DNA from: Verrucomicrobiales bacterium
GTDB lineage: Bacteria > Verrucomicrobiota > Verrucomicrobiia > Limisphaerales > JAYPXF01
Direction of reading: 5' to 3'
Assembly (NCBI GenBank): GCA_002715965.1
Contig: PBAL01000008.1
Location: 70,762 to 134,761 of the forward strand
Length of the DNA stretch: 64,000 bases
Shown here: positions 8,860 through 18,156 of the stretch, in pieces
Layout of the letters: each line of letters starts with the position of its first letter
How positions within the stretch are numbered: position 1 is the stretch's first letter
Position numbers and translations under genes: made by a program
The notes under the pieces: model-generated
The model's database searches: none
What the model saw: the letters and a program-made list of their open reading frames with translations, nothing else
What the model was told of the DNA's origin: nothing

Positions 8860-10344
8860 ATGATCGATTCCTCAGAATCCTCGAATAACCGCCGTGATTT
8901 CCTGAAAACCACGGGAACTGTGACCGCAGCCGGTGCCTTGTCCGGTATCACCCTGCCAAAAGTTCATGCCGCTGTGGACGACACCGTGAAGATCGGTCTG
9001 GTCGGTTGCGGTGGTCGTGGTACGGGCGCGGTTAAGAATGCCCTCTCTCTTTCGGCTGCCTTCGGTCCCATCAAGCTGGTGGCCATGGCCGACGTTTTCC
9101 AGTCCCATCTGGATAACCGCTACCGGACCCTCGAGCGGAACTTCAAGGAGAAGATGGACGTGCCCAACGACCGCCGGTTCATCAGCTTTGACGGTTACAA
9201 GGGAGTGATTGATTCCGTCGGCAAAGGCGGGGTGGCGATCTTTACCACTCCGTGTGCCTTCCGTTGGGTGCACTTCAAATACGCCATTGAGAAGGGCGTG
9301 AACGTTTTCATGGAGAAGCCCGTTTGTGGGGATGCCCCTTCTGGCCGCAAGCTTCTCGAGCTGAACAAGGCAGCGAAGAAGAAGAACATGAAGGTCGGCG
9401 TCGGCCTCATGGTTCGTCACTGCCGTGGCCGTCAGGAACTTTGGAATCGAATCCAGGACGGTGAGATTGGTGACATCCTGATGATGCGCGCATACCGGAT
9501 GGCCGGACCGATAGCCTCCTTCCAGTCCAAGCATCAGCGCGACGACAAGGCCTATCAGGGCATGAGCGAAACGCTCTACCAGATCAAGCGCTTCCACAGC
9601 TTCCTGTGGTTGAGCGGGGGCGCCTTCAGTGACTACAACATCCATCAGATCGATGAGACCTCCTGGATGAAGAACGACTGGCCGGTCGAGGCGCACGCCG
9701 TCGGTGGTCGCCACTATAAGATCGATCGCAAGGATGGCAAGGAATGGGCCGACCAGAACTTCGACAGCTATTCTGTCGAATACACCTACCCGGACGGAAC
9801 GAAGCTGCATTTTGACGGCCGCAACATGATCGGCTGCACGAATGACTTTGCCAGCTACGTTCATGGCACCAAGGGATCCGGAATTGTTTCCATGGCCTCT
9901 CACACGCCCGGCAAAGTTCGTACCTTCACCGACCAGCATGTGTCCAAGAATCTCCGAGCGAAGAACGTGAAGTGGGCCTACCCGCAGCCCGAAGCCAATC
10001 CATATGACTTGGAATGGGAAGACCTCATCAACGCGATCCGCAACGATGAGCCTTACAATGAGGTCGATCGCGGTGTTCGTGCGAGCATGGTCACCTCTAT
10101 GGGACGCTTTGCCGCTCACACCGGGCGGAAGATCACCTGGGACGAATACAAGGACAACGATCACTTCCTGGCTCCGAATGCGGACACGCTCACGTTGGAC
10201 GGCCCTTCACCGCTTCAGCTCGATCCGGATGGCCGGTATCCCGTTCCGATGCCGGGTGTCATCACCAAGAAGGAATACATGGCCAAGCGCCGTCCGCCGG
10301 CACCGGCCGCCGGAAAACCGAAGAAGAAAGCTAAGAAGGCTTGA
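8860..10344 (+). CDS. Tat-exported Gfo/Idh/MocA family oxidoreductase
   Basis: 494 residues. A Tat signal (NNRRDFLKTTGTVTAAGAL, residues 9-27) precedes a Rossmann domain with KIGLVGCGGRGTGA and the EKP motif (VFMEKPVCGDAPSGR) of Gfo/Idh/MocA NAD(P)-dependent dehydrogenases. The C-terminal sheet domain contains GGAFSDYNIHQIDE, where the His fits the catalytic His-x-x-Asp pattern. The last 20 residues are Ala/Lys/Pro-rich, a tail common in exported verrucomicrobial members. Such enzymes oxidise or epimerise sugars and fit a polysaccharide-degrading lifestyle. A terminator follows, and the gene seems to be transcribed alone. Confidence 0.9.
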   Translation: MIDSSESSNNRRDFLKTTGTVTAAGALSGITLPKVHAAVDDTVKIGLVGCGGRGTGAVKNALSLSAAFGPIKLVAMADVFQSHLDNRYRTLERNFKEKMDVPNDRRFISFDGYKGVIDSVGKGGVAIFTTPCAFRWVHFKYAIEKGVNVFMEKPVCGDAPSGRKLLELNKAAKKKNMKVGVGLMVRHCRGRQELWNRIQDGEIGDILMMRAYRMAGPIASFQSKHQRDDKAYQGMSETLYQIKRFHSFLWLSGGAFSDYNIHQIDETSWMKNDWPVEAHAVGGRHYKIDRKDGKEWADQNFDSYSVEYTYPDGTKLHFDGRNMIGCTNDFASYVHGTKGSGIVSMASHTPGKVRTFTDQHVSKNLRAKNVKWAYPQPEANPYDLEWEDLINAIRNDEPYNEVDRGVRASMVTSMGRFAAHTGRKITWDEYKDNDHFLAPNADTLTLDGPSPLQLDPDGRYPVPMPGVITKKEYMAKRRPPAPAAGKPKKKAKKA

Positions 10345-10365
10345 GGCTCACCAGAGAATCACGAG

Positions 10366-10391
10366 AGGCCGGGCGATTGCCCGGCCTTTTC
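10366..10391 (+). terminator. Rho-independent terminator after the oxidoreductase gene
   Basis: An 8-9 bp GC stem, GGCCGGGC / GCCCGGCC with a GATT loop, is followed by TTTTCTTT. It lies 22 bases past the stop at 10344. Confidence 0.88.
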
Positions 10392-10420
10392 TTTGATAAG
10401 TTGCATAAATCGAACCGGGC

Positions 10421-11869
10421 CTACTTCTTCCTGCCGCGTGCTTCGAAGCCGGGGTTGGGCCTGGGGATCTTGGCACCCATCCGCTTCAGGCCAGCTATCA
10501 GCCGCTTGTCGAGTTCCTTGACCTTGCCCGGCATTTTCTCAGCGAGATTCTCAGATTCCTCGAGGTCGTTTTTGAGGTCATAGAGTTCGTTGATTCCTTC
10601 GTAGAATTTGATGAGTTTATAGTCGCCCTGGCGAATGATGCTGTAGGGACCGGGGTCGTGCCGGTAATGCGGGAAATGCCAGAACAATTCGTCGCGTTTC
10701 AGTTTCCTGGTCCCGCCAGACTTTGCGTGAGCCACGAGTGATTTGCCGTCGATCACACGGTCTTTTGGGAGCTTCGTGCCCGTCGCCTCCATGACTGTTG
10801 GAAAGATGTCAACCGAGCTGATGGGTTGATGAGAAACGGATCCAGGCGGGACAACACCCGGCCAGCGCATGATGAACGGAACACGAATGCCACCCTCGTA
10901 GGCGAAACCTTTGCCCGAACGCAAGGGCGCGTTTTCGGTCGGTCCGCCGTTGCGATCGAGGCCGCCATTGTCCGATGTGAAGATGATCAACGTATTGTCG
11001 GCGAGCTTGAGTTGGTCGAGTGTTTTCAACACCGAACCAACACAATCATCAACCGATTCCACCATGGCCGCGTATTTGGCATTCACGTCTTTCTTGTCTT
11101 CCCGCTTGTACTTCGCGGCGACGGAATCAATCGCCTGGATGGGTGTGTGCACGGCGTAGTTGGCGATGTGCAGGAAGAAGGGTTCGGCTTTCCACTGCCT
11201 GATCAGTTCCACCGCTTCTTCGGCTTCCCGATGTGTGAGGTATTGCCCCTTCTCGCGGCCGGGAAGGTGGGGGATGCCGGCACGGATCATCTGGTGCTGA
11301 TGTTTGGGCTTGTTGTAGGGGTCGAAGTAGGAAGGTGGTTGGCCATAGTCGCACCCGCCCTTGTTGACGGTGTATCCCTGTTCCGTCGGATACCATGCGT
11401 CATCGCCAAGATGCCATTTCCCGATGTGGGCGGACTTGAACCCTTGCTTGCCCAACATTTCTGCGATCGTGATCTCCGAGGATTCCATCCAAAACGGATT
11501 GGGAGGACAGAGCAGCTTGCGCTTGCTTCCGCCGACCCAGGTCGTCGGGTTCCCTTTGGGCGTGCCCAGTTTGCCGCGTTGAAAGCGCGAGCGAATCCAG
11601 TCCGTAACGCCCGTGCGGCCCGGATAACGTCCGGTTTGAACCGCAGCGCGAGTTGGCGAGCAGACGGCACACGCAGCATAGGCGTCGGTGAAACGAATCC
11701 CGTCCCTCGCGAGCCGATCAATGTTCGGCGTCCGATAGTAGTCGCTGCCTTGGGCGGACAAATCCATCCACCCCATGTCATCGACGAGAAAGACGATGAC
11801 ATTCAATGGTTTGGCGTGTAGCGAGAACGCAAGACTGACGAATGTAATGATCAGAAGAATTCGATTCAT
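10421..11869 (-). CDS. Sulfatase (Cys-type, formylglycine-dependent)
   Basis: 482 residues from the chosen ATG at 11867-11869, which gives a clean signal peptide (ILLIITFVSLAFSLHA); a start 16 codons earlier would spoil it. The active-site motif CSPTRAAVQTGRYPGR has Cys70, which is converted to formylglycine in this family. Metal ligands are seen in FLVDDMG (Asp30, Asp31) and FTSDNGG, and the second half of the site in IGKWHLG. It would hydrolyse sulfate esters, probably of algal polysaccharides, in the periplasm. It lies 109 bases downstream of the PQQ-propeller gene on the same strand, so the two may be co-transcribed. Confidence 0.93.
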   Translation of the reverse strand: MNRILLIITFVSLAFSLHAKPLNVIVFLVDDMGWMDLSAQGSDYYRTPNIDRLARDGIRFTDAYAACAVCSPTRAAVQTGRYPGRTGVTDWIRSRFQRGKLGTPKGNPTTWVGGSKRKLLCPPNPFWMESSEITIAEMLGKQGFKSAHIGKWHLGDDAWYPTEQGYTVNKGGCDYGQPPSYFDPYNKPKHQHQMIRAGIPHLPGREKGQYLTHREAEEAVELIRQWKAEPFFLHIANYAVHTPIQAIDSVAAKYKREDKKDVNAKYAAMVESVDDCVGSVLKTLDQLKLADNTLIIFTSDNGGLDRNGGPTENAPLRSGKGFAYEGGIRVPFIMRWPGVVPPGSVSHQPISSVDIFPTVMEATGTKLPKDRVIDGKSLVAHAKSGGTRKLKRDELFWHFPHYRHDPGPYSIIRQGDYKLIKFYEGINELYDLKNDLEESENLAEKMPGKVKELDKRLIAGLKRMGAKIPRPNPGFEARGRKK

Positions 11870-11977
11870 GTTCGTGGACGGCAGCGTACGGAAACGGAAC
11901 CGATTGGAAAGTGTCATTTGAGTCTGGCGCGGTCTCGCTTCGCCCGAACCGTGAGCGCGGGTTCACTGGCATACGGC

Positions 11978-14959
11978 CTACTGGAAGCAGAGCAGTTCGC
12001 CATTCTCCATGGTGACAAAGATCCGGCCACTGGCGTCCATGGCCGTTCCACCTTTCACTGGCGTCGAGGGCAGGGGATGTGACCAGGCATCTTTGCCGTC
12101 CTTGATATTGACTGCGGCGAGGAAGGGATTGATATCGACGTTTCCGGTGTGTCCGGCAGCCAGGAGTTGATCATCGGTGATGACAAAGCTGGTGAAGCGT
12201 CGGCCCGTTTTGTCCGACCAGATGTTCTTGATGATCGGCTTTCGGTCTTTGCCTGCATTGCGTGGGAGTATCCAACGGGCCGCTTCTTTCCTGGGTCGGT
12301 CTATTCCTGCTGGAGGCGGAGACTGCAGGGACAGGTTGGTGAAGCGGCTGCCTTCGTAGCTGGCGTCGTGGTTCAAGGTGCAGCCTTCTTCCCAAGCGTG
12401 TTCGAGGGAGACGTATTTGCCGTACTCGGGGAAGTAGGGGTAGAAGGCAGTGCGAAACTGAGCTGTGATCTGTTCCTTCGGCGTGTTCAGGCATTTCAAG
12501 GTCTTGAGATCGTAGCGCGCGATTTCATAGACTCCGCCCGCGAGGAAACGGAGTTCGCCATCTTCGATGTAGGGAACGCCCTGTACGCTGATGCCGTTGT
12601 TGGAGTCCTTGCCGAGCATGCCTGAGCTGGTGTTGCTTGCTTTCAATTCACCGGTGATCGCATCCAGTGCAACGACGTACGTGCCGTCATAGTGAGCGAT
12701 GCCCGCGGCTGCATAGACCCGGTCGCCGTTGACTACAGCCCCGCCGGCAACGGGCCAGGTGGAGACGAGCTTTCCGTAGACAGGGATACGCCTTTTGGCC
12801 GGGCCGACTCGGAATGACCACAAACGGCGTCCGGTCTTCGCTTCGAAGGCATGAATGCATCCGTCCGCGGAACCTACATATGCGCGATCATTGGCGATCG
12901 CTGGCGGATAGTAGACGGCGCCACCAGTGTGCGTCTTCCAGACCCGTTTGCCCTTCAAGTCAAACGCCTGGACCGCACCACGGCGGTCTCCGATGAAGAT
13001 CATGCCCCCGGCGACCACTGGAGCGGTGGGCAACGTGTTTTCAGAAACTTTGGCGCTCCATTGCCTGCTGATCCCTTCCGGTAGATCGCGATCGCTCACA
13101 TCGTTGCGTCGATTCCCCGCGCGATACGTCGGCCAGTCGTTTCCGGCGACCTTCAAGGGTTTGGCCTTCGTGTAGTCGGGGAATTGCTCGAGCGCATTTG
13201 CGTGGATGTTCTTGGCAGGATTCTTGAACAACTCCTGTTGCTCAGCCGGGCCAAGGCAGATGTTTCCGTAAAGCGACAGCTGGCAGCCGCACATCCATGG
13301 GCCCCAGTAGAGGTGACCGTTGGCGATGAGCACGCCGTCCTGGCAAGGGGGGCGCATCGGATCGATGTGCTGCGCCTTGCCAGTCTCGGTCATCATGCGA
13401 ACCGTTCCGCCACTGGCGCGGAAGAACACGCTGTCTGCGCAACCAGTGGCCCGGGTGCAGGCGCGCCGGCCGGGGAGTTCTCGGATGGTTCTTCCAGTCG
13501 CGTAATCGAATACGGCACCGACTGATCTCTGTGGGCCTGCGGCGTAGAGTCCATCGTCACGAAGCACCAGTTGCAGATTGCCGGGCGCATGCGTCCATGC
13601 GACCTTGCCGTTATCCGCAGAAACCACGACCAGCCTGCGTCGTTGTGGGCCGGCGAAGAAGATGTAGTCGTCATTGCACTTGATGTAGCAGGAAGTCGAG
13701 TAGCCGGTCGTGTAATGCTGCGCGATGAGGTTGCCGTCGATGGCCTTGAGCATCTCCGTGTCGCTTGTTTTCCAAACGACGTTGCCATCGCTGATGTTCA
13801 GCCGCTTGAGGACTTTCTCGGGGCTGTAACAGAATATGGAATCGTTGTTCATCGCCAGTCCGCGGGCGTCCATGTATTCCTGATGCTTGGAGTGCCAGAG
13901 GAGCTTCTTGGTATCCATGTCGATCGCGACCAGGGTGCGGCCAAATCCGAAAGATGTCTTCGGATTCTTGTAGTCGTGTCCTTTCCACATGCCCCAAGGC
14001 CAGTGTCCCAGTCCCTGCTTGTTGGATTGCTGCGTGTCGACCTGAACTTCTTTACCACCGATCAGCGCGTAGAGCACGCCGTCTTTCATGGCCATCCACT
14101 TCCATACACTGCCTTCGGTAACCCCTTTGGGCGCCTTGATTTCATCGACCAATTTGCCGGTTTTGCCGTCGAAGACTTTGCAGGATTCGGGATCGCCCAT
14201 GTAGAGGGCGGGTGCTTCGCGTCCTCCATTCTCGCTCTTCACGTTACGTAAACCCGCAATCATGGTGTTCCGGTGAATCATGAAACCCTTGGGCAACGGA
14301 CGCTTCCACAGAATGGTTCCGTTGTATGCGTTCACCGCCATCAAGGTATTCAATACCTCGTTCTGATTGGCTTTGTGCGCGATATGGCCAAATGCCTTGT
14401 ACACGATTCCATGTGCGGATACGGACTGCTGGGGCATGGGGCTGAACATTGGGAAGCCGAGGAATTGTGTCCGAAATTCTCCCCGTACCAGTTTGTCCTT
14501 CGAATTGGGGTTGTTGTTCGGGCTGTGATAGGGGTGGGACCAGTCGTCTACACCAGCCGGTCTCGCCTTTGTTGCGTGGGTTGTTTTGCTTCCCTGATGC
14601 AGCACAATTGTTCCGTTCGGCTTGATGACTCGACGCAATTCGTTGAGGGACACCGTGCCATCGTAGCAGATGAGCCGATCGGCGACATTGTCGGCGAACC
14701 CGATCCTACCGTCCTGCTGGTGGTCCACGAAAATGCTTTTGCCGAGACTGGAACCGGCGTGTCTGCGAACCTCATCTGCTCTTGCGGCGGTAGGCGACTG
14801 AATGAAGCGCTTGCGAACTTCATCGGATGTGTGGGTCTGTTCGAAGAGCGTTTCGAGATCGGATTTCCCATTGTCGACAATGATGACGACGCCTTCCACG
14901 GCTAGTCCGCAGATGCGGGTGAGGAGGAGAATCGAGAGCAGGACGGGGAGCTTGTTCAT
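11978..14959 (-). CDS. Exported PQQ-type beta-propeller protein with methyltransferase-like N-terminus
   Basis: 993 residues; the ATG at 14957-14959 opens a signal peptide (LPVLLSILLLTRICGLA). Residues ~60-135 resemble the end of a class I methyltransferase (YDGTVSLNELRRVIKPNGTI), as in PVC proteins that fuse a methyltransferase-like part to a propeller; the SAM-binding loop is not recognisable, so this part is probably not active. The rest is a series of PQQ-type blades (GRTLVAIDMDTKKLLW, GTYVVALDAITGEL, GAVQAFDLKGKRVWK). Whether PQQ is bound is unknown. The frame remains open another 367 codons upstream, antisense to the gene at 15173, but that extension has no protein character. Confidence 0.8.
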   Translation of the reverse strand: MNKLPVLLSILLLTRICGLAVEGVVIIVDNGKSDLETLFEQTHTSDEVRKRFIQSPTAARADEVRRHAGSSLGKSIFVDHQQDGRIGFADNVADRLICYDGTVSLNELRRVIKPNGTIVLHQGSKTTHATKARPAGVDDWSHPYHSPNNNPNSKDKLVRGEFRTQFLGFPMFSPMPQQSVSAHGIVYKAFGHIAHKANQNEVLNTLMAVNAYNGTILWKRPLPKGFMIHRNTMIAGLRNVKSENGGREAPALYMGDPESCKVFDGKTGKLVDEIKAPKGVTEGSVWKWMAMKDGVLYALIGGKEVQVDTQQSNKQGLGHWPWGMWKGHDYKNPKTSFGFGRTLVAIDMDTKKLLWHSKHQEYMDARGLAMNNDSIFCYSPEKVLKRLNISDGNVVWKTSDTEMLKAIDGNLIAQHYTTGYSTSCYIKCNDDYIFFAGPQRRRLVVVSADNGKVAWTHAPGNLQLVLRDDGLYAAGPQRSVGAVFDYATGRTIRELPGRRACTRATGCADSVFFRASGGTVRMMTETGKAQHIDPMRPPCQDGVLIANGHLYWGPWMCGCQLSLYGNICLGPAEQQELFKNPAKNIHANALEQFPDYTKAKPLKVAGNDWPTYRAGNRRNDVSDRDLPEGISRQWSAKVSENTLPTAPVVAGGMIFIGDRRGAVQAFDLKGKRVWKTHTGGAVYYPPAIANDRAYVGSADGCIHAFEAKTGRRLWSFRVGPAKRRIPVYGKLVSTWPVAGGAVVNGDRVYAAAGIAHYDGTYVVALDAITGELKASNTSSGMLGKDSNNGISVQGVPYIEDGELRFLAGGVYEIARYDLKTLKCLNTPKEQITAQFRTAFYPYFPEYGKYVSLEHAWEEGCTLNHDASYEGSRFTNLSLQSPPPAGIDRPRKEAARWILPRNAGKDRKPIIKNIWSDKTGRRFTSFVITDDQLLAAGHTGNVDINPFLAAVNIKDGKDAWSHPLPSTPVKGGTAMDASGRIFVTMENGELLCFQ

Positions 14960-15172
14960 GGCGTTGTCGATCGAAGCTATGGGGCGTGAACCGTGCGGGC
15001 AAGACGCAAAACCGAGAAGGCTTTGATCTCTCGTCGGCGTCTCTTCGATTGTCGTTCGGATGCTTCGAAATGCATTCGAAGCCACTATTCGTATTCCTGA
15101 CGATTTCCTTACAACTCGATTGATGACCGTTGGTTCAATTCCCATCAAATTTTGGACAACCGGAAAGGCACC

Positions 15173-16060
15173 ATGAAAATTCTCACCACCTGTTTGTTGG
15201 CACTGTTGATGGAATCGTTTGCGTTGGGCGCAACGCTTTCGAACGAGTGGTTTCACGCCGAACTGACTCCCCAGCAACGGGATGCGTTGGTGCAAAAGAG
15301 CTTGAAGGCGCCGTTTGAGGAGATGCTGCCGCTCATGCTTGAAGCGCGGGTGAAGTTGCGGCCGATGATGCTCGGCTACAACCCACCCGGCCAGACAGCG
15401 TGGAATGACCCGGGTGTTCCCGACCCATACCGGAAGTTCATGATGGCGGAGTATGTGTGGTTCAAGCACACGTATGGCGAGGGGAATCCGAGGAAAGGGG
15501 AGGTGCTGATCGAATTGTTCGAGGAGACGGACAGTTCGGAGGCTCGCAGGTTGTTGTTCGATGCCATGGCATACGCGCATTGGATTCCCGAGATGGAGGA
15601 GCCACTGGCGCGTTTCGCCCGGGACAAGAGCAATCCGGTTGTGCGCAGGCGGCAGGCTTTGTCTACGCTGCTGAATATGTGCGACGTGAACAAGTACACG
15701 CCCGAAGCCATTGCAATCATACCGGAACACAAGACGGATCGGCTGAAGATTCACGCGTTTCAAGCGCTGTTCAATCTGGGGCACGATTTGTTCAAGTTGA
15801 ATGAGGAGAATCGGCGGGCGCTGTTGAATATCGGGTTTGATTTCATGAACGGCCTGCCGGCGGGAGATGTTCATTCCAGCTACTTTCTGGCTCGGCGATT
15901 GGGTTACATCCTGCGGATCGAAAACGAATTCGCGCCCGATCAGTTTGCGGAGAAGTATCAAAGCCCCACCGGACTCAAGGAGAACTTCTTTACGGATACC
16001 GTTTCGAATGCCAAGGCCTGGTATCGGGAGAATCACGCCAAGATTGCGCCTCTGAAGTAG
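15173..16060 (+). CDS. Exported helical (HEAT-like) protein of unknown function
   Basis: 295 residues starting at the ATG at 15173, which gives a signal peptide (ILTTCLLALLMESFALGA). The mature protein is mostly helical with repeated amphipathic helices (SSEARRLLFDAMAYAHWI, VRRRQALSTLLNMCDV, RLKIHAFQALFNLGHDLF), like HEAT repeats. No catalytic motif is seen. It is divergent from the PQQ-propeller gene at 14959, and the 213-base gap should contain both promoters. It may be a scaffold for the neighbouring exported enzymes, but that is a guess. Confidence 0.6.
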   Translation: MKILTTCLLALLMESFALGATLSNEWFHAELTPQQRDALVQKSLKAPFEEMLPLMLEARVKLRPMMLGYNPPGQTAWNDPGVPDPYRKFMMAEYVWFKHTYGEGNPRKGEVLIELFEETDSSEARRLLFDAMAYAHWIPEMEEPLARFARDKSNPVVRRRQALSTLLNMCDVNKYTPEAIAIIPEHKTDRLKIHAFQALFNLGHDLFKLNEENRRALLNIGFDFMNGLPAGDVHSSYFLARRLGYILRIENEFAPDQFAEKYQSPTGLKENFFTDTVSNAKAWYRENHAKIAPLK

Positions 16061-16427
16061 CACTTGCGGCCGCCAGTCTTGGTCGAATCACGAGACGCAA
16101 TAAATGGCTGGCGGGAACGGAGGATCTGCTTCCCCGTTTGGACGAGCAGTTTTTCGGTGCACAGGATGAAGAAGGGTGGATCGTACGTTGTTGCAGCGCA
16201 AGCGGCCGGATTCGCCGGTTTCGAACTTGCGGACAAACACCGTCTGCGCACGTTTTCGATCACTGGTGACGAGTGTCCCACCGAGGTCTTCATCGGTGAT
16301 TTCTCGCCAGCCATTATGGAGAAAGGCTTCACGATTCCATGCGGTCTTTTGCCAGTCACCACCACGGTTTCCCTGATAACTTCAGTTACACGCGGCCGGG
16401 ATATATCCGCCTTTGGTCACACCGTAG
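16061..16427 (-). other. Stretch with coding-like but broken minus-strand frames
   Basis: Directly after the PAS remnant on the minus strand, one frame reads protein-like (for example IGYIQADETPIFQPTGAVDG and DWQKTAWNREAFLHNGWREI) but carries a TGA and no start of its own. I do not recognise the family. It may be the remains of another gene joined to the PAS kinase fragment by deletion. Confidence 0.3.
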
Positions 16428-16925
16428 TCAGTGACACCATCGACTGCGCCGGTCGGCTGAAAGATGGGGGTTTCGTCGGCTTGAATGTAGCCGATGACGG
16501 TCTTTCAACTCTTGGTCTTTGACCCACGCGACGGCCGGGCTGTAGGCCATGAAAGCTCGGAACTGTTCCTCATTTTTGACAAGTGCGTCCTTCATGACCT
16601 TCCGCTCGGTCACATCCCAGAACACGCCCTGCATCCCAACGATCTCTCCTTCCTGCTTCAATGGCGTTTCGCCGTCCTCGCCCGGGTTCTCTTCAATGAT
16701 CTGCACCTTTCTGTCCTCCTCGATGACCCGTAAATCATCAGCGCGGGATTTCTCAGCAAGTTCTTCGGGAAAAAGATCCAGGTCCGTTTGGCCGATGATC
16801 TCGTCGGAAGTTCGACCGACAAATCTGCAGAACGGTTCGTTTACATAGATAAACACCCCGTCGCGGTTTTTCAGGAAGAGTGCCTGTTTAAGATTCTCCA
16901 GCAGGGAGCGGTACATCTCCGGGGA
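16428..16925 (-). pseudogene. PAS-domain sensor kinase remnant
   Basis: The minus-strand frame encodes one full PAS domain: LLENLKQALFLKNRDGVFIY, FCRFVGRTSDEIIGQTDLDLF and GVFWDVTERK, followed by the first strand of a second PAS (EEQFRAFMAYSPAVAWVKD). Then the frame breaks and no further PAS, kinase or cyclase domain follows. There is no N-terminal start or signal before the PAS. It is therefore an internal piece of a multi-PAS histidine kinase or similar signalling protein, truncated on both sides. Confidence 0.72.
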
Positions 16926-17061
16926 GATGTCGGAATTACGGGGGCAGGCATTCGGACTGGGAGGAGTATGCGACCCGCCGTTGCGGATTTTTAAGTTTCA
17001 ACTGCAAGTTGTTTGCTCGGAGCTTTCCGACCACGTTGTCGATCGCTACGCTGGGTTCATT

Positions 17062-18129
17062 ATGCCAACTGAACCCACGATCAACCTTACTGCGTTTGGC
17101 AAAACGAATGGCGGCGCGACGGTTACACAATTCGCCCTGAATAACGGCAACGGGCTGCGTGCCGACGTGATCGACTATGGTGCGACGATTGCGCGACTGT
17201 TCACACATGATCGTTATGGCCGTGAGGCTGATGTTGTGCTCGGTTTTGACAACATACAGCAGTACGAATCGCAGTCGCCCTACTTTGGCTGCGTAGTAGG
17301 ACGGTATGGGAACCGCATTGCGAAAGGGAGGTTCAAACTGACTGGGAAGACCTATCGGCTTGCAGTGAACAACGGACCAAATTCATTGCATGGCGGGATG
17401 AAAGGATTTGATAAGGCGATCTGGGAAGCCCGCCCGTCCATTGATCGAGGTGAACCGGGCATTGAGTTCAGGCACGTCAGCCCGGATGGGGATGAGGGGT
17501 ACCCGGGCAAATTGACGATCGCGATGCGCTACGTCTTGACGAAACAGAACGCCATCCGCCTGGAATACGAAGCGACGACGGACAAGGCGACTCCGGTGAA
17601 CCTGACCAATCACAGTTACTTCAACCTGAAGGGCGAAGGTGAGGGCGACATCCTGGATCACCAACTCACGATGAATTCCAAGGCGATTACGGCTGTGAAC
17701 CAGGATCTGATTCCCACCGGCGATCTGATGCGGGTCAAAGGGACGCCGTTTGACTTCACGAAGTCCCGTCGCGTTGGTGAACGCATCGAGGATGACCATG
17801 AACAATTACGCCTGGGCAATGGATATGATCATAATTTCGTCCTGAACAACAAAGACGCACGACTGAGGAAATGCGCCACCGTTTTCGAATCGACGTCCGG
17901 CAGGGAGATGGAAGTCTGGACGACGGAACCCGCCGTGCAACTTTACGTGGGGAACTTTCTCGATGGGATGAAGGGCAAGAGTGGACGCCCGTATCGTTTT
18001 CGGAATGGGCTTTGCCTGGAATGCCAGCACTACCCGGATTCCCCCAATCAACCGGAGTTTCCCAGCACGATTCTGAAACCACGGGGGAAGTATACCCAGG
18101 TCACTGAGTATCGTTTTGCAGCGCGTTGA
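17062..18129 (+). CDS. galM: Aldose 1-epimerase (mutarotase)
   Basis: 355 residues from the ATG at 17062; the open frame extends 45 codons further upstream, but that part has no protein character. GalM hallmarks are all present: DYGATIARL near the N-terminus, GRYGNRIAKGRF, HGG (NSLHGG), the catalytic His in NLTNHSYFNL, and the catalytic Glu region near the end (CLECQHYPDSPNQPEFPS). It interconverts alpha and beta anomers of aldoses such as galactose or glucose. No signal peptide is evident in the chosen reading, so it should be cytoplasmic. It converges with the M48 peptidase gene at 18157. Confidence 0.93.
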   Translation: MPTEPTINLTAFGKTNGGATVTQFALNNGNGLRADVIDYGATIARLFTHDRYGREADVVLGFDNIQQYESQSPYFGCVVGRYGNRIAKGRFKLTGKTYRLAVNNGPNSLHGGMKGFDKAIWEARPSIDRGEPGIEFRHVSPDGDEGYPGKLTIAMRYVLTKQNAIRLEYEATTDKATPVNLTNHSYFNLKGEGEGDILDHQLTMNSKAITAVNQDLIPTGDLMRVKGTPFDFTKSRRVGERIEDDHEQLRLGNGYDHNFVLNNKDARLRKCATVFESTSGREMEVWTTEPAVQLYVGNFLDGMKGKSGRPYRFRNGLCLECQHYPDSPNQPEFPSTILKPRGKYTQVTEYRFAAR

Positions 18130-18156
18130 ACGCCTCCCACAGGCGAAACGCTGGTC

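Noticed and set aside
14960..16063. Minus-strand frame extending the PQQ-propeller gene to 1361 residues
   Set aside because: The extra 367 codons lie antisense to the exported helical protein gene, show no domain and no signal peptide; the ATG at 14957-14959 with a clear signal peptide is the real start.
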